Shown here: positions 8,661 through 18,008 of the stretch, in pieces
How the letters are laid out: the number at the start of each line of letters is the position of its first letter
Position numbering within the stretch: position 1 is the stretch's first letter
NCBI GenBank assembly: GCA_021800165.1
Contig: JAJYZF010000046.1
Location: 1 to 32,074, forward strand
Origin: Planctomycetota bacterium
GTDB taxonomy: Bacteria > Planctomycetota > Phycisphaerae > WQYP01
DNA length: 32,074 bases
Direction: 5' to 3'
Position numbers and translations under genes: made by a program
Notes under the pieces: generated by a model
What the model saw: only the letters and a program-made list of their open reading frames with translations
Told to the model about the DNA's origin: nothing
Databases searched by the model: none

Positions 8661-8938
8661 TCGCCAAAGGGAGTAAACAAAGGGGTGAAGCTGTGGCCAT
8701 CCAGCGTTGTGATTGGAAACCGGGGGCAGCCGAAACTTCAAGGCGTTCTACCAGGCCAGGGTGTGGGCAGTGGCCGCTGCAGATACCCGGCCAGCAACGC
8801 TGCCTGCCTGGCCATACGCGGCCGCCATACTGGGGCTTGTTGGATAGTGCGCTGTTGGGTATCTTGTGCCTTGGAAAGGGATTCATGATCCATGACCTTC
8901 GTCCCCCATACCAACTCGAGCCATCAATTGGGTGAAGC
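8661..8938. other. Intergenic region before the ABC transporter operon
   Basis: No convincing gene is seen in these 278 bases. The short frames lack a ribosome-binding site or recognisable motif. A weak TTGTTG/TATCTT pair with 17-base spacing (8837-8865) could drive the operon but is poor in consensus. GGGTGAA at 8931-8937 may serve as ribosome-binding site for the first permease. Confidence 0.5.
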
Positions 8939-9892
8939 ATGACGGCGACGAATCTGGCAGTTGCGACCGAGGCCGTGCCCGCCGACGTGGGGGTTTCGCC
9001 GTTGCGGCGCGCCGCGCGGCGCTTTGTCCGAAATCGTGCGGCGATGGCGGGCTTGCTGGGTTTGGCGGTGCTGGTGGGTATTTGCTATGGTACCTTGCCC
9101 TGGACGCTTGGCTCTTACGCCCGCCAGAACCTGCATGACACGCTGCATGCTCCGACATCGGCACACCTGATGGGGACGGACCGGCTGGGGCGCGATTTAT
9201 TTTCGCGCTGGTCGTTGGGCGGAGCCATTTCGATGGGCATAGGGTTGGCGTCGGCAGCCATCAGCGTGGTCATTGGCGTGGGCGTGGGAGTGGTTGCGGG
9301 CTATGCCGGAGGCCGGGTGGATGCGGTGCTGATGCGGGCGGTAGATGTGCTTTACGGTTTGCCATACATATTGCTGGTGATCCTGCTGCGGGTGACCCTG
9401 GTGGGGCGAATGACGGACGTTTTAAACTCTCTGGGCTTGCCGCATCCGCGCGAGATGGCGGGAATAGCGGTGCTCCTGATTGGCATTGGATCTGTAAGCT
9501 GGCTGACCATGGCGCGGGTCATTCGCGGGCAGGTGATGGCCCTGCGTGATCGGCCGTTTGTGGAAGCGGCTCGGGCCTTGGGGCTAAGCCCGCTCCGGGT
9601 AATCTGGAAGCATATTGTGCCCAACGTGGCCGGCCCGATTGTGGTTTATGCGACGCTGACGGTTCCGGCGGCGATTCTGGCGGAGTCTTTTTTGAGCTTT
9701 TTGGGCCTCGGGGTGCAGCCGCCGGTCCCTACCTGGGGCAACCTGGCTTCGGCCGGCGTGGCCGCGATCAACCCCATTCATATTCGCTGGTGGTTGATAT
9801 TCTGGCCCTGCGCGGGTTTGACGGTGGGGCTGCTGAGCTTGAACTTCATCGGCGACGGCCTGCGAGATGCATTGGACCCGCGACAAGGTTAG
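8939..9892 (+). CDS. Peptide-type ABC transporter permease, DppC/OppC family (first copy)
   Basis: The 317-aa inner-membrane permease belongs to the dipeptide/oligopeptide/nickel (PepT) uptake class. A cytoplasmic N-terminus and first membrane helix (about 38-62) are followed by GTDRLGRDLFSR, a DppC hallmark, then four or five helices. The EAA loop EAARALGLSPLRVIWKHIVPN contacts an ATPase. The C-terminus LNFIGDGLRDALDPR is also characteristic of DppC. It is the first gene of a six-gene same-strand operon and lies 57 bases before the binding-protein gene. A second DppC-type permease lies downstream, so the transporter may have alternative permease partners or a diverged duplicate. The substrate cannot be read from sequence. 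Confidence 0.9.
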   Translation: MTATNLAVATEAVPADVGVSPLRRAARRFVRNRAAMAGLLGLAVLVGICYGTLPWTLGSYARQNLHDTLHAPTSAHLMGTDRLGRDLFSRWSLGGAISMGIGLASAAISVVIGVGVGVVAGYAGGRVDAVLMRAVDVLYGLPYILLVILLRVTLVGRMTDVLNSLGLPHPREMAGIAVLLIGIGSVSWLTMARVIRGQVMALRDRPFVEAARALGLSPLRVIWKHIVPNVAGPIVVYATLTVPAAILAESFLSFLGLGVQPPVPTWGNLASAGVAAINPIHIRWWLIFWPCAGLTVGLLSLNFIGDGLRDALDPRQG

Positions 9893-9949
9893 AATCGTGA
9901 AGGTTTTTGCGGTCGGCGGCAACAAATTCCTGGTGGCTTCGGAGTATTC

Positions 9950-11794
9950 ATGAACAATCGCTTTACGGTAAAGGATTTTCTCTACATGCTGCTGCTGGTG
10001 GCAGCGCTGGTGCTGCTCGGGCTTATACTAGGCTCGCTGAATTACCAGACCGGGCAACTGGTAAGCCTGCGTAAGCAGATTACCGCAGGCAACCAGTTGC
10101 AACTGGAAGCGATTTCCCGGCTGCATGGTGTGGTGGGTGAGGCTCCGGCGAGCACGCGCCGCGCTCCCAGCCAGGTCAACATCCGGGAAACACTGGCCAA
10201 TGGAGATCGGTACGTATGTTATCCAAATCCACCGCTATTTCCGGGCAGCCCCTATAAGTTGCCTGGCTATGCTCCCGGTGGCTGGCTGGTGCAGAATTTG
10301 GGCACCGAGCCTCATTCGCTGATACCGTTTGTGACGCGCAGCGCCACCGGCAATGAGGTTCAGGCAGAGGTGTTGGAATCGCTTCTCGCCCGCAACCCGG
10401 TGACGTTGCATTGGGTTCCGTGGCTGTCGCGCAGTTATCTGGTGGCCAAAAATGGATTGAAAATTACCTTTAAATTGCGCCGGCGTGCCCGTTTCAGCAA
10501 TGGTGATCCGGTGCTGGCGTCGGATGTGGTGTTCAGTTTCAACACGATGATGAATCCGCATGTGAATGATGCCCAGAACTGGCCTTATTATTCCGATGTA
10601 AAGTCCTGCGTGGCCGCGGGCAAACGCACGGTGATATTCACCTTCAAAGAGCCTTATTTCAAAGCCCTGGAAGAAGTGGGCGGCTTTTCGATTTTGCCGC
10701 AGAAGGTGTATCAATTCACCAAGGCCAGTCAATACAACACCCGCAGTCGGTTGCTGGTGGGTAGCGGGCCGTATGTGTTGTATCGTTGGGCGGCCGGGCA
10801 GCAGATGGTGTTGAAGAAAAATCCACGATACTGGGGGCCGCCGCCGGTTTTTAACCGCATTGTTTTCCGCTTCATCGAGAATCCGCAATCGGCACTGGCT
10901 ACGTATTTAAGGGGTGAGATAGACTCGGACGGGGTGGAGCCGTCCCAATGGAGAAAGTACACGGTCGAACCCGGCTTTACCGCCCGCAACCATTGTTATA
11001 AGTATCTGACCTCCAGTGCGGGCTTTTTATATGTGGGCTGGAATCTCAAAAAACCAATGTTTCAAGATCGCCGCACCCGGGTGGCGCTGGCGATGCTGGT
11101 GAATGTGCCGGCGCTCATCAAAACATTTTTGTATGGCATGGCGGTGCCGATCACCGGACCCTTTAATCCGCTTTCTCCACAGAACGATCGGAAGATTAAG
11201 CCAATTCCGTATGATCCGGCGGCCGCTAAAATCCTGCTGCACAAGGCTGGTTGGCGCATGGGACCCAATGGCGTGCTGGTGCAAAATGGGCGGGAATTTA
11301 AGTTCAGCCTGCTCATTCCGTCGCAACAACCGTTGATTCAGAAAATCTGCGTATATCTCCAACGGCAGTGGGCGACCGCAGGAATTGATTGCCGGATCTC
11401 ACCGGAAGAGTTCAGCATTATGATTCGCCGACTCAACCATCGGCAATTTACCGCCACGCTGCTGGGCTGGACGGGCAGCATTGAGATGGACCCGTATCAG
11501 ATTTTTGATTCCAGGAGTTACCTGGATGAGGGCAGCAACGCCGGGGATTTTGATAATGCCGAGGCCGACAAACTCATTGCGCAGGGTCGTCGGGAGATCA
11601 ATACCGCCCGGCGCATGCGGATCTGGCACCATCTCCAGCGGGTGATTTATGGCCAGCAGCCGTACTTGTTTCTTTTCACGTCGGACTCACTCTCGTTTAT
11701 TCAGCAGCGGTTCCGCAATACCAAGCCGGTGGGCAAATTCGGGTTGAACCCGGCAAATTGGTACGTGCCGCTGAAGCAGCAGAGGTATCCGTAG
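9950..11794 (+). CDS. Peptide-type ABC transporter substrate-binding protein (SBP family 5), membrane-anchored
   Basis: The 614-aa protein is an extracytoplasmic solute-binding protein of family 5 (DppA/OppA/NikA-like). Residues 11-31 form one hydrophobic helix with no lipobox cysteine, so it is probably an uncleaved anchor. It is followed by a polar, possibly coiled stretch (about 35-65). The binding domain shows the family motif region GDPVLASDVVFSFNTMMNP, and later PLIQKICVYLQRQWATAGIDC and ARRMRIWHHLQRVIYGQQPYLFLF. GGAG at 9941-9944 fixes ATG 9950. A binding protein tethered by a transmembrane helix plus linker is less usual than a lipoprotein. The ligand is unknown: short peptides are the default guess. 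Confidence 0.88.
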   Translation: MNNRFTVKDFLYMLLLVAALVLLGLILGSLNYQTGQLVSLRKQITAGNQLQLEAISRLHGVVGEAPASTRRAPSQVNIRETLANGDRYVCYPNPPLFPGSPYKLPGYAPGGWLVQNLGTEPHSLIPFVTRSATGNEVQAEVLESLLARNPVTLHWVPWLSRSYLVAKNGLKITFKLRRRARFSNGDPVLASDVVFSFNTMMNPHVNDAQNWPYYSDVKSCVAAGKRTVIFTFKEPYFKALEEVGGFSILPQKVYQFTKASQYNTRSRLLVGSGPYVLYRWAAGQQMVLKKNPRYWGPPPVFNRIVFRFIENPQSALATYLRGEIDSDGVEPSQWRKYTVEPGFTARNHCYKYLTSSAGFLYVGWNLKKPMFQDRRTRVALAMLVNVPALIKTFLYGMAVPITGPFNPLSPQNDRKIKPIPYDPAAAKILLHKAGWRMGPNGVLVQNGREFKFSLLIPSQQPLIQKICVYLQRQWATAGIDCRISPEEFSIMIRRLNHRQFTATLLGWTGSIEMDPYQIFDSRSYLDEGSNAGDFDNAEADKLIAQGRREINTARRMRIWHHLQRVIYGQQPYLFLFTSDSLSFIQQRFRNTKPVGKFGLNPANWYVPLKQQRYP

Positions 11795-11831
11795 TCGGTC
11801 CGGCGGCAACGACTTCACCATCGGAATCACT

Positions 11832-12845
11832 ATGACCAGTTATATTATACGCCGATTGCTGCTGATGGTTCCCACGCTGGTGGGCATGACGTTTCTGCTT
11901 TTTGCGGTGGTGCGTTTCGCGCCGGGGCTGCGCGAAGCGGGTCAAGCGAATGTGGCCCAGGGGATGATGCAATCGCGGCAGGCCCAGCGGCAGGAAGAGC
12001 TGCTGGTGGCCCGGCGGCTGCATCTGGTGGATAAAAACGGCCATCCGATCAGTTTACCGATGCAATATCTGTTATGGCTCAAAAGCACCTGCGAAGGCCA
12101 TCTGGGCACCAGTCTGGAATACCCGGAACCGGTGCTGAAACTTATTGCCCAGCGATTGCCCGTGACATTGACGATCAATTTGATTGCGATGCTCGTCATT
12201 TATCTGGTGGCGGTGCCAGGTGGATTGCTGGCGGCACTGTATCGGGATCGACTTTTTGACCGGGGTTACGGGTTGATCAGCCTGGCGCTATATTCGCTGC
12301 CGGCGATATGGGTAGGCTCCAGCCTGCTGGGTTTTTTTGCCAATCCGGAATTCTTCAACTGGTTTCCCGCAGCCGGGCTGCATTCAACCAATACCCAGTC
12401 GATGGATTTCTTCCAGTACATCGGAGATTATTTTTACCATATCACGCTGCCCATTGTGTGTTCCACCTATGCCGGCTTTGCGATTTTAAGCAAGCAGGTG
12501 CGTGGGTCCATCTTGGAAAATCTCGGACAAGATTACATTCGTACGGCTCGGGCCAAGGGGGTTAAAGGCTCGACGGTGCTGGTGCGGCATGTGTTTCGTA
12601 ACAGCCTGCTGACTTTGATCACCCTGACCGGTATGGCTTTGCCGGGGCTGCTGGGCGGATCGGTTATTGTCGAGCAGATATTTTCGATTGATGGCATGGG
12701 GCGGCTGGCCTACACGGCAACGCTGGCCCGCGACTTACCGGTCATTCAGACCGTGGCCCTGATTGGTTCGGTATTGACGTTGCTTTCTTATCTGGCCGTG
12801 GACATCTGCTATGCCATTGCCGATCCGAGGGTGTCGTATGCCTGA
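11832..12845 (+). CDS. Peptide-type ABC transporter permease, DppB/OppB family
   Basis: The 337-aa permease has the DppB N-terminus (YIIRRLLLMVPTLVGMTFLLF), a first periplasmic loop, then five more helices. The EAA-type loop DYIRTARAKGVKGSTVLVRHVFRNSL is the ATPase contact. GGSVIVEQIFSIDGMGRLAYTA and the C-terminal AVDICYAIADPRVSYA are standard for DppB. It pairs with a DppC protein to form the membrane channel. The stop overlaps the next gene's start by 8 bases, indicating translational coupling with the second DppC. This suggests that DppB and the second DppC form the canonical heterodimer. Confidence 0.92.
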   Translation: MTSYIIRRLLLMVPTLVGMTFLLFAVVRFAPGLREAGQANVAQGMMQSRQAQRQEELLVARRLHLVDKNGHPISLPMQYLLWLKSTCEGHLGTSLEYPEPVLKLIAQRLPVTLTINLIAMLVIYLVAVPGGLLAALYRDRLFDRGYGLISLALYSLPAIWVGSSLLGFFANPEFFNWFPAAGLHSTNTQSMDFFQYIGDYFYHITLPIVCSTYAGFAILSKQVRGSILENLGQDYIRTARAKGVKGSTVLVRHVFRNSLLTLITLTGMALPGLLGGSVIVEQIFSIDGMGRLAYTATLARDLPVIQTVALIGSVLTLLSYLAVDICYAIADPRVSYA

Positions 12846-14082
12846 AACCCCTGGTCCCACGGTACAGACGCCGGAGGTCCGGCTGCCGCCGCAGACCTTC
12901 TGGTCGCGGGTGCGCTTGCGCGTGTTTAGGCCATGGATGGTTAAATTCTGTGCCGGCTACATTGTGCTGGTCTGCCTGATTGCGATTTTTGTGCCGTTTC
13001 TGGCCACGGGTAAGCCGTATACATGTATCATTCCGGCGCACCACGGGGTGCCGATGAGACGCGAATATCCGCTGTTCCGTGACTTGACCACCGTAAGCTG
13101 GGTATTGCTGGTGGTGGCCGCGGCGCTGGCGGTGCAGGCGGGTATGGTATTTGTAACGCGGCGGTTGCCGCCGGATCCGCGGCGTCAGCGCCGACGGGTG
13201 TCATTGGCGCTGGTGACCGCGGCGACGGTGCTTGCCAGCATGCTGATTGTAACGCTGCATCACAATCAACTCGATGCTACGAATTACCGGGCCATGGCGG
13301 CGCGGGGCGAAATTACGCAGGCGATCTTTGCGCCGATTCCGTGGGGTTACGCCGCCATGGAACCGCTGAGCAAAAACCTGATCAACAAGCTGCCTTCACA
13401 ACGGCATTGGCTGGGAACGGATGGCGAAGGTCGGGATGTATTATCGCGGCTGCTCTGGTCCACGCGGGTGGCGATGGGCATCGGCTTTATCAGTCAATTC
13501 ATCGCGCTGGCCATTGGGGTGTTGGTAGGCGCGATGACTGGTTATTTTTCCGGCGCTGTGGACATCTTATTGATGCGGCTGGTGGAAATTGTGGAATCGA
13601 TACCGACATTCTTCTTAATTTTAACCTTTGTGGCCATTTATGGGCGGCATATTTTTTATATCATGGTCATTTTGGGAGTGACGGGCTGGACGGGTTATGC
13701 GCGGCTGTTGCGGGCGGAATTTTTGCACCTGCGGCAGTTGGATTACGTAACGGCGGCGGAAGCCGCGGGTCTGCCGCTGTGGCGGGTACTGTTTCGGCAT
13801 ATTTTGCCTAATGGCATAACGCCGGTCCTGGTGGCGGCGAGTTTTGGCCTGGCCGGTGCGGTGACGATAGAATCCAGCTTAAGTTATCTGGGGGTGGGGG
13901 TGAGGCCGCCGACGCCGTCGTGGGGCGAAATGCTCAATGCGGCCGGGAACCCGGCGACGGTTTTTCACTGGTGGCAGGCTTTAGGCCCTGGCATGATGCT
14001 GTTTATTACCGTGCTGGCGTTTAATATAGTAGGCGAATCGTTCCGCGATACCCTGGACCCGCGGAATGTCAACGCAGGATAA
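12838..14082 (+). CDS. Peptide-type ABC transporter permease, DppC/OppC family (second copy, enlarged N-terminal part)
   Basis: The 414-aa permease is about 100 residues longer than a usual DppC. The extra length lies between the first helix (about 31-54) and the conserved GTDGEGRDVLSRLLWSTRVAMG. It includes two added hydrophobic stretches (about 82-106 and 121-142) separated by an Arg-rich segment. The core is orthodox: the EAA loop AAEAAGLPLWRVLFRHILPN, then SSLSYLGVGVRPPTPSWGEML and FRDTLDPRN at the C-terminus. ATG 12838 is chosen because it overlaps the dppB stop by 8 bases. The frame is open further upstream inside dppB, but nothing supports starting there. The ATPase gene follows after only 2 bases. 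Confidence 0.9.
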   Translation: MPETPGPTVQTPEVRLPPQTFWSRVRLRVFRPWMVKFCAGYIVLVCLIAIFVPFLATGKPYTCIIPAHHGVPMRREYPLFRDLTTVSWVLLVVAAALAVQAGMVFVTRRLPPDPRRQRRRVSLALVTAATVLASMLIVTLHHNQLDATNYRAMAARGEITQAIFAPIPWGYAAMEPLSKNLINKLPSQRHWLGTDGEGRDVLSRLLWSTRVAMGIGFISQFIALAIGVLVGAMTGYFSGAVDILLMRLVEIVESIPTFFLILTFVAIYGRHIFYIMVILGVTGWTGYARLLRAEFLHLRQLDYVTAAEAAGLPLWRVLFRHILPNGITPVLVAASFGLAGAVTIESSLSYLGVGVRPPTPSWGEMLNAAGNPATVFHWWQALGPGMMLFITVLAFNIVGESFRDTLDPRNVNAG

Positions 14083-14084
14083 CG

Positions 14085-15176
14085 ATGGCCGATAGCGCAA
14101 AAAATTCACTCTCGCCGCTGCTGCAGGTTCGCGGTCTGCGCACCGGATTTCGTGCCGGTCGGATGGTTATTCCGGCCGTGGATAATGTGAGTTTCTCAAT
14201 TTTTCCGGGCCAGACGATGGCCTTGGTCGGGGAATCCGGCTGCGGTAAAAGTGTTTCCGCACTTTCAATTTTAAGACTGGTGCCTGATCCACCCGGCCAA
14301 ATCAGCGCTGGTTCGATCCTGCTGGAGGGCCGGGATCTGCTCAAGCTCTCCGAGGCCCAGATGCGCAAGGTTCGCGGTGGTCGCATCGCCATGATTTTTC
14401 AGGAACCCATGACCAGCCTGAATCCGGTGTTTACCATCGGTGATCAGATCATCGAAGCGATTCAGTTGCATCAAAAGGTGTCGATGGCCCAGGCTATAGA
14501 CATTGCCCAACAGGCTCTGCAACGCGTGGGTGTGGCGGACGCGGCACGGCGGCTGCGGGATTATCCACACCAGATGTCCGGTGGCATGAAACAGCGGGTG
14601 ATGATCGCCATGGCTCTGGCCTGTAATCCATCTTTGCTCATTGCCGATGAACCGACCACCGCGCTGGATGTAACCATTCAGGCCCAGATCCTGGAATTGC
14701 TCCATGAAATACAGGTGGCCACAGGCATGGCCGTGCTGCTGATTACCCATGATCTGGGCATTGTGGCGGAAAATGCGGATGTGGTGGGAATTATGTATGC
14801 GGGGCGGATTGTGGAATTTGCGGATGTTTATGAGCTTTTTGCCAATCCGCTGCACCCTTATACGCGGGGACTGCTGGGCTGTGTGCCGCAGTTGGGCCAC
14901 GAGCATGAGATCTTGCCGACGATTCCCGGATCCGTACCGGCTCCGCTGAACTGGCCGGTGGGGTGCCGTTTTGAGCCGCGCTGTACCTATTGTCAGGGGG
15001 ATGCGCGCCAGGCGTGTCGGGCCGGCCTGCCGCCATTACGCGAGGTGACACCGGGTCATTGGGTGGCGACATTTTCGGCGGCAAATTTCGCCAGCGCCCC
15101 GGAAAGCCCGCCGGAACTGCCGTTTCGACGGGCGGGGCAGGCGGCCGGTGCCGGTGAGCCGGTGGAATCGGTGTAA
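14085..15176 (+). CDS. Peptide-type ABC transporter ATP-binding protein, DppD/OppD family
   Basis: The 363-aa cytoplasmic ATPase has Walker A GESGCGKS (49-56), the Q-loop at [12 protein letters not shown], signature MSGGMKQRV, Walker [13 protein letters not shown] and switch histidine in LLITHDLG. The C-terminal oligopeptide-transport domain begins at [12 protein letters not shown]. It has a cysteine cluster ([19 protein letters not shown]) of the kind that binds an iron-sulfur cluster in DppD. An extra tail of about 30 residues, rich in Pro, Ala and Glu, follows. It lies 2 bases after the second dppC and 19 bases before the partner ATPase gene. Confidence 0.93.
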   Translation: MADSAKNSLSPLLQVRGLRTGFRAGRMVIPAVDNVSFSIFPGQTMALVGESGCGKSVSALSILRLVPDPPGQISAGSILLEGRDLLKLSEAQMRKVRGGRIAMIFQEPMTSLNPVFTIGDQIIEAIQLHQKVSMAQAIDIAQQALQRVGVADAARRLRDYPHQMSGGMKQRVMIAMALACNPSLLIADEPTTALDVTIQAQILELLHEIQVATGMAVLLITHDLGIVAENADVVGIMYAGRIVEFADVYELFANPLHPYTRGLLGCVPQLGHEHEILPTIPGSVPAPLNWPVGCRFEPRCTYCQGDARQACRAGLPPLREVTPGHWVATFSAANFASAPESPPELPFRRAGQAAGAGEPVESV

Positions 15177-15195
15177 GCGCAGGATAGGAAATCTG

Positions 15196-16227
15196 ATGTC
15201 GACGATGACCCACCATGCCGATGGCCTTGGCCGCGTGTCGCCCACCGCCCGTCTGCTTACGGTTGATAATTTAAGGGTGTGGTTTCCGGTACGTACCGGT
15301 CTGTTCAGCCGGGTAAAGGGTTACATCCGCGCTGTCGATGATGTGAGCCTGTATGTGCAGGCCGGCGAAACCCTGGGGCTGGTGGGGGAATCGGGCTGCG
15401 GCAAAACGACCACGGGACGGGCTATTTTACGGCTGCTGCCGCCGAAATCCGCCCGCATTGAAGGGCGGGTGGAATTTGATGGCACCGATCTTTACCAAAC
15501 CTCGGCCAAGCCGTTGCGGACGCTGCGGCGGCAAATGCAGATCATCTTTCAGGATCCCGTGGGGTCGCTGAATCCGCGGATGACGGTGGGGGCCATGATC
15601 AGTGAACCGATGCTGGTGCATCGGTTGGTGCCGCGCCCGGAGATTCCCGACCGGGTGGGAGACCTGCTGGAAAAAGTGGGATTTCCACGGGACGTAGCCC
15701 ACCGGTATCCCCATGAGTTTTCCGGCGGGCAGCGGCAGCGCATCGGTATTGCCCGGGCCCTGGCCTTAAACCCGCGCCTGATCGTGTGCGATGAACCGGT
15801 ATCGGCCCTGGACGTATCCATTCAGGCCCAAGTGCTGAATTTGCTTGCCGAATTGCAGCGGGAAATGGGTTTGTCATATCTATTTATTGCCCATAATCTG
15901 GCCGTGGTGGAGCACTTTTCCGATCGCATCGCGGTGATGTATCTGGGGAAGATTGTGGAAACGGCTCCGGCCCGCGTGCTGACCGGAGACCCCAAGCACC
16001 CGTACACACAGGCGCTGCTTTCGGCGGTGCCTAAACCAGTGCCGCGCAAAACCGATCAACGCATCATTTTAACCGGCGAGGTACCGAGTCCGGTGAATCC
16101 GCCCACGGGCTGTCCGTTTCATCCGCGCTGTCCGCTGGCGAAAGAGCGTTGTCGGATGGAAATGCCGCGCCTGGAAATCAAGGGAAATGATCCCCGGCAC
16201 GTGGCCGCATGTTGGGAAACCTCGTGA
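15196..16227 (+). CDS. Peptide-type ABC transporter ATP-binding protein, DppF/OppF family
   Basis: The 343-aa second ATPase completes the transporter. Walker A GESGCGKT is at about 64-71, followed by [16 protein letters not shown], signature FSGGQRQRI, Walker [13 protein letters not shown] and the switch region LFIAHNLAV. The C-terminal oligopeptide domain has [12 protein letters not shown] and the cysteine motif [12 protein letters not shown] 15196 is preferred over the upstream frame (open from 15148 inside dppD) because AGGATAGGAA lies just before it. The stop is one base away from the stop of the convergent PRiA4_ORF3 gene, leaving no room for a terminator between them. Confidence 0.93.
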   Translation: MSTMTHHADGLGRVSPTARLLTVDNLRVWFPVRTGLFSRVKGYIRAVDDVSLYVQAGETLGLVGESGCGKTTTGRAILRLLPPKSARIEGRVEFDGTDLYQTSAKPLRTLRRQMQIIFQDPVGSLNPRMTVGAMISEPMLVHRLVPRPEIPDRVGDLLEKVGFPRDVAHRYPHEFSGGQRQRIGIARALALNPRLIVCDEPVSALDVSIQAQVLNLLAELQREMGLSYLFIAHNLAVVEHFSDRIAVMYLGKIVETAPARVLTGDPKHPYTQALLSAVPKPVPRKTDQRIILTGEVPSPVNPPTGCPFHPRCPLAKERCRMEMPRLEIKGNDPRHVAACWETS

Positions 16228-16228
16228 G

Positions 16229-17017
16229 TCAGCCGATGCTCGAGAGTAGGACGCTGACCTTGGCACAATCAAAATCGTCGGGATCTGGTATTTCGCCGAT
16301 CCACTCGCTTAAATCTTTAAATTCCGGGTGATGCGGATTACGCAGTACTTCCAGGAGATGATAATATCCGTGGATGCCGCCGCAATCTTCGGGCGGGCAG
16401 CGGCCCTTGCCGGCGAGGCAGGCCATCGTCGGGGGCTGGGCGGAAGCGGGAATAATTTTTTCGACCACGATGTTGTGCTGCCAGTCGTCGCCGAAATCGT
16501 ACTGGTAGCTGAATTTGGCCTTGGGGGCGTTGACCAGATCGCAGAGTTGATATTGCCTTTCATCTTCCGCGTTGTCCTCGGTGAACACTTCGGTATCCGG
16601 CGACTGGAAAGTTAGTCCATTGATGTCGAAGCAATGCAGATGGACGCCATGCCAGCCCATGGCGGTCTGAATTACCGCGTGCAGCACAGAGAGTTTGATA
16701 TCGGCGGGCACCACAAGTCGCCGCCAGATGGGTGGCTTGCTGCCGCGCAGTGTGATTTTCAACTGATAAGCGTCGCCGACGAACCTGGACGGGCCGCGTC
16801 TGGAGCGTTTGGGAAATATCGGCCCGCCGGCCGGACCATTTCCATCCAGCAGCGGTTGCAATTCCTGCAAGGCCTCGTTGATGACGAGCTCCAGCTCTTG
16901 CGCCGTTATTTCCGGATGGGAGGCCAACATGGCGATTGTATTATCGGAATGGAGGAGAAGTTTGACAATTCTCTGGGTTTTTTTACTCATCGGTGCGGAT
17001 GGTTTTTTGTCGGTCAT
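16229..17017 (-). CDS. PRiA4_ORF3-like (plasmid pRiA4b ORF-3) family protein
   Basis: The 262-aa protein has a C-terminal PRiA4_ORF3-like domain (PF07929): AYQLKITLRGSKPPIWRRLVV opens it. It continues with LHAVIQTAMGWHGVHLHCFDI and the hallmark FSYQYDFGDDWQHNIVVEKI, and ends with CLAGKGRCPPEDCGGIHGYYHLLEVL. The family is common in bacteria, but its biochemical role is not established, so no function is assigned. An N-terminal region of about 80 residues is helical and unrelated to the domain. The frame extends upstream into the amidohydrolase gene, but ATG 17017 is chosen because GGAG lies about nine bases before it. The cysteines in the C-terminal part could bind metal (inference). Confidence 0.85.
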   Translation of the reverse strand: MTDKKPSAPMSKKTQRIVKLLLHSDNTIAMLASHPEITAQELELVINEALQELQPLLDGNGPAGGPIFPKRSRRGPSRFVGDAYQLKITLRGSKPPIWRRLVVPADIKLSVLHAVIQTAMGWHGVHLHCFDINGLTFQSPDTEVFTEDNAEDERQYQLCDLVNAPKAKFSYQYDFGDDWQHNIVVEKIIPASAQPPTMACLAGKGRCPPEDCGGIHGYYHLLEVLRNPHHPEFKDLSEWIGEIPDPDDFDCAKVSVLLSSIG

Positions 17018-17114
17018 AGCGAAAAACTCCAAACTGTCCAGGGCAAGCGTCAAACCATTGTCATAATCATATTGGCCGGGGCGCGGCTGCTCAAGTGGGG
17101 CTGGCCCAGGCGTA

Positions 17115-17942
17115 TCACAGCCGGTAGGCTTCGATCGCGGTTTCTCCCATGATCCGGTTCCGCTCGGCCGGGGCAAGCGGGGCGATAAAATCCTCCACGG
17201 TCCGCGTCCAGCGTAAATAATCGCCCGCCAGCAGGCATACGGGCCAATCGGAGCCAAACATCAAGCGACGAGGGCCAAAGGCGTTCAGGGCGGTTTGCAG
17301 ATACGGGTGCAGATCCGCCGGTGTCCAATGCTGATGGTCGGCTTCGGTGATGATGCCGGAGAGCTTGCAGTAAACATTGGGACGCGCGGCCAGATCGGTA
17401 ATCAGTTTCCGCCAAGGCTCTTGAATACGCTCTTTAATGCGGGGCTTGGCCAGATGATCCAGCACAAAAATCTGGTTGGGATGTTGATCCACAAACGTAA
17501 TGGTTTGCGGCAAATGGCGTTCAAAAATCAGCAGGTCATAGGCCAGATTATGCCGCCCAAGCAGTCGAATACCGCGGTTAAAATCTTCGCGGAGAAGGTA
17601 ATGATCATCGGATTCGTCCTGGAGTACGTGCCGCACCGCCTTGAGTTTGGGATGGGCGGCGGCTGTGGCAATGTGGGCTGCGGCGTCCGGCGCGGTCAGA
17701 GGCAGCCAGCCCACCACGCCGCGGATCCAGGCGTGCCAGTGGGCCAGTTCCAGCAGCCAGTTGGTTTCCTCCAGATTTTGCCGGGCCTGGACAGTCACCA
17801 CTCCTTGAATGTTGGCGCTGGCCGTGACGCGCTGGAGGTCCACGGGCAGAAAATCCCTCCGCAATACTTGGGCCGAAGGACCAATCCAACCATATTCCCC
17901 CGGGTTATAGCTCCAAAAGTGCTGATGAGCATCAATTTTCAT
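17115..17942 (-). CDS. Amidohydrolase-2 family TIM-barrel hydrolase (L-fuconolactonase-like)
   Basis: The 275-aa protein is a compact amidohydrolase (COG3618/PF04909 type). The N-terminal metal motif is DAHQHFW (H6, H8). Other likely active-site positions are DHLAKP (H163) and the C-terminal GSDWPV (D232). Relatives hydrolyse sugar lactones such as L-fucono-1,5-lactone or L-rhamnono-lactone, but several paralogues have other substrates. No sugar catabolism genes are nearby, so the substrate is open. It is not a dihydroorotase despite lying downstream of pyrB: the carboxylated-lysine PyrC motifs are not seen. It is 66 bases downstream of the TPR gene on the same strand. Confidence 0.85.
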   Translation of the reverse strand: MKIDAHQHFWSYNPGEYGWIGPSAQVLRRDFLPVDLQRVTASANIQGVVTVQARQNLEETNWLLELAHWHAWIRGVVGWLPLTAPDAAAHIATAAAHPKLKAVRHVLQDESDDHYLLREDFNRGIRLLGRHNLAYDLLIFERHLPQTITFVDQHPNQIFVLDHLAKPRIKERIQEPWRKLITDLAARPNVYCKLSGIITEADHQHWTPADLHPYLQTALNAFGPRRLMFGSDWPVCLLAGDYLRWTRTVEDFIAPLAPAERNRIMGETAIEAYRL

Positions 17943-18008
17943 GGGTAGTTGGTCCCGAATAGAGCGCCGGTGCCACAGACCATCTACGATGGGCTGGTGG
18001 CGGCGGGG

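Noticed and set aside
8685..8888. 67-codon frame before the transporter operon
   Set aside because: It has no ribosome-binding site, Cys/Arg/Gly-rich random-looking composition and no motif.
17115..17942. Dihydroorotase (PyrC) downstream of pyrB
   Set aside because: The protein is the 275-aa amidohydrolase-2/lactonase type with DAHQHFW and GSDWPV. PyrC metal-lysine motifs are absent.
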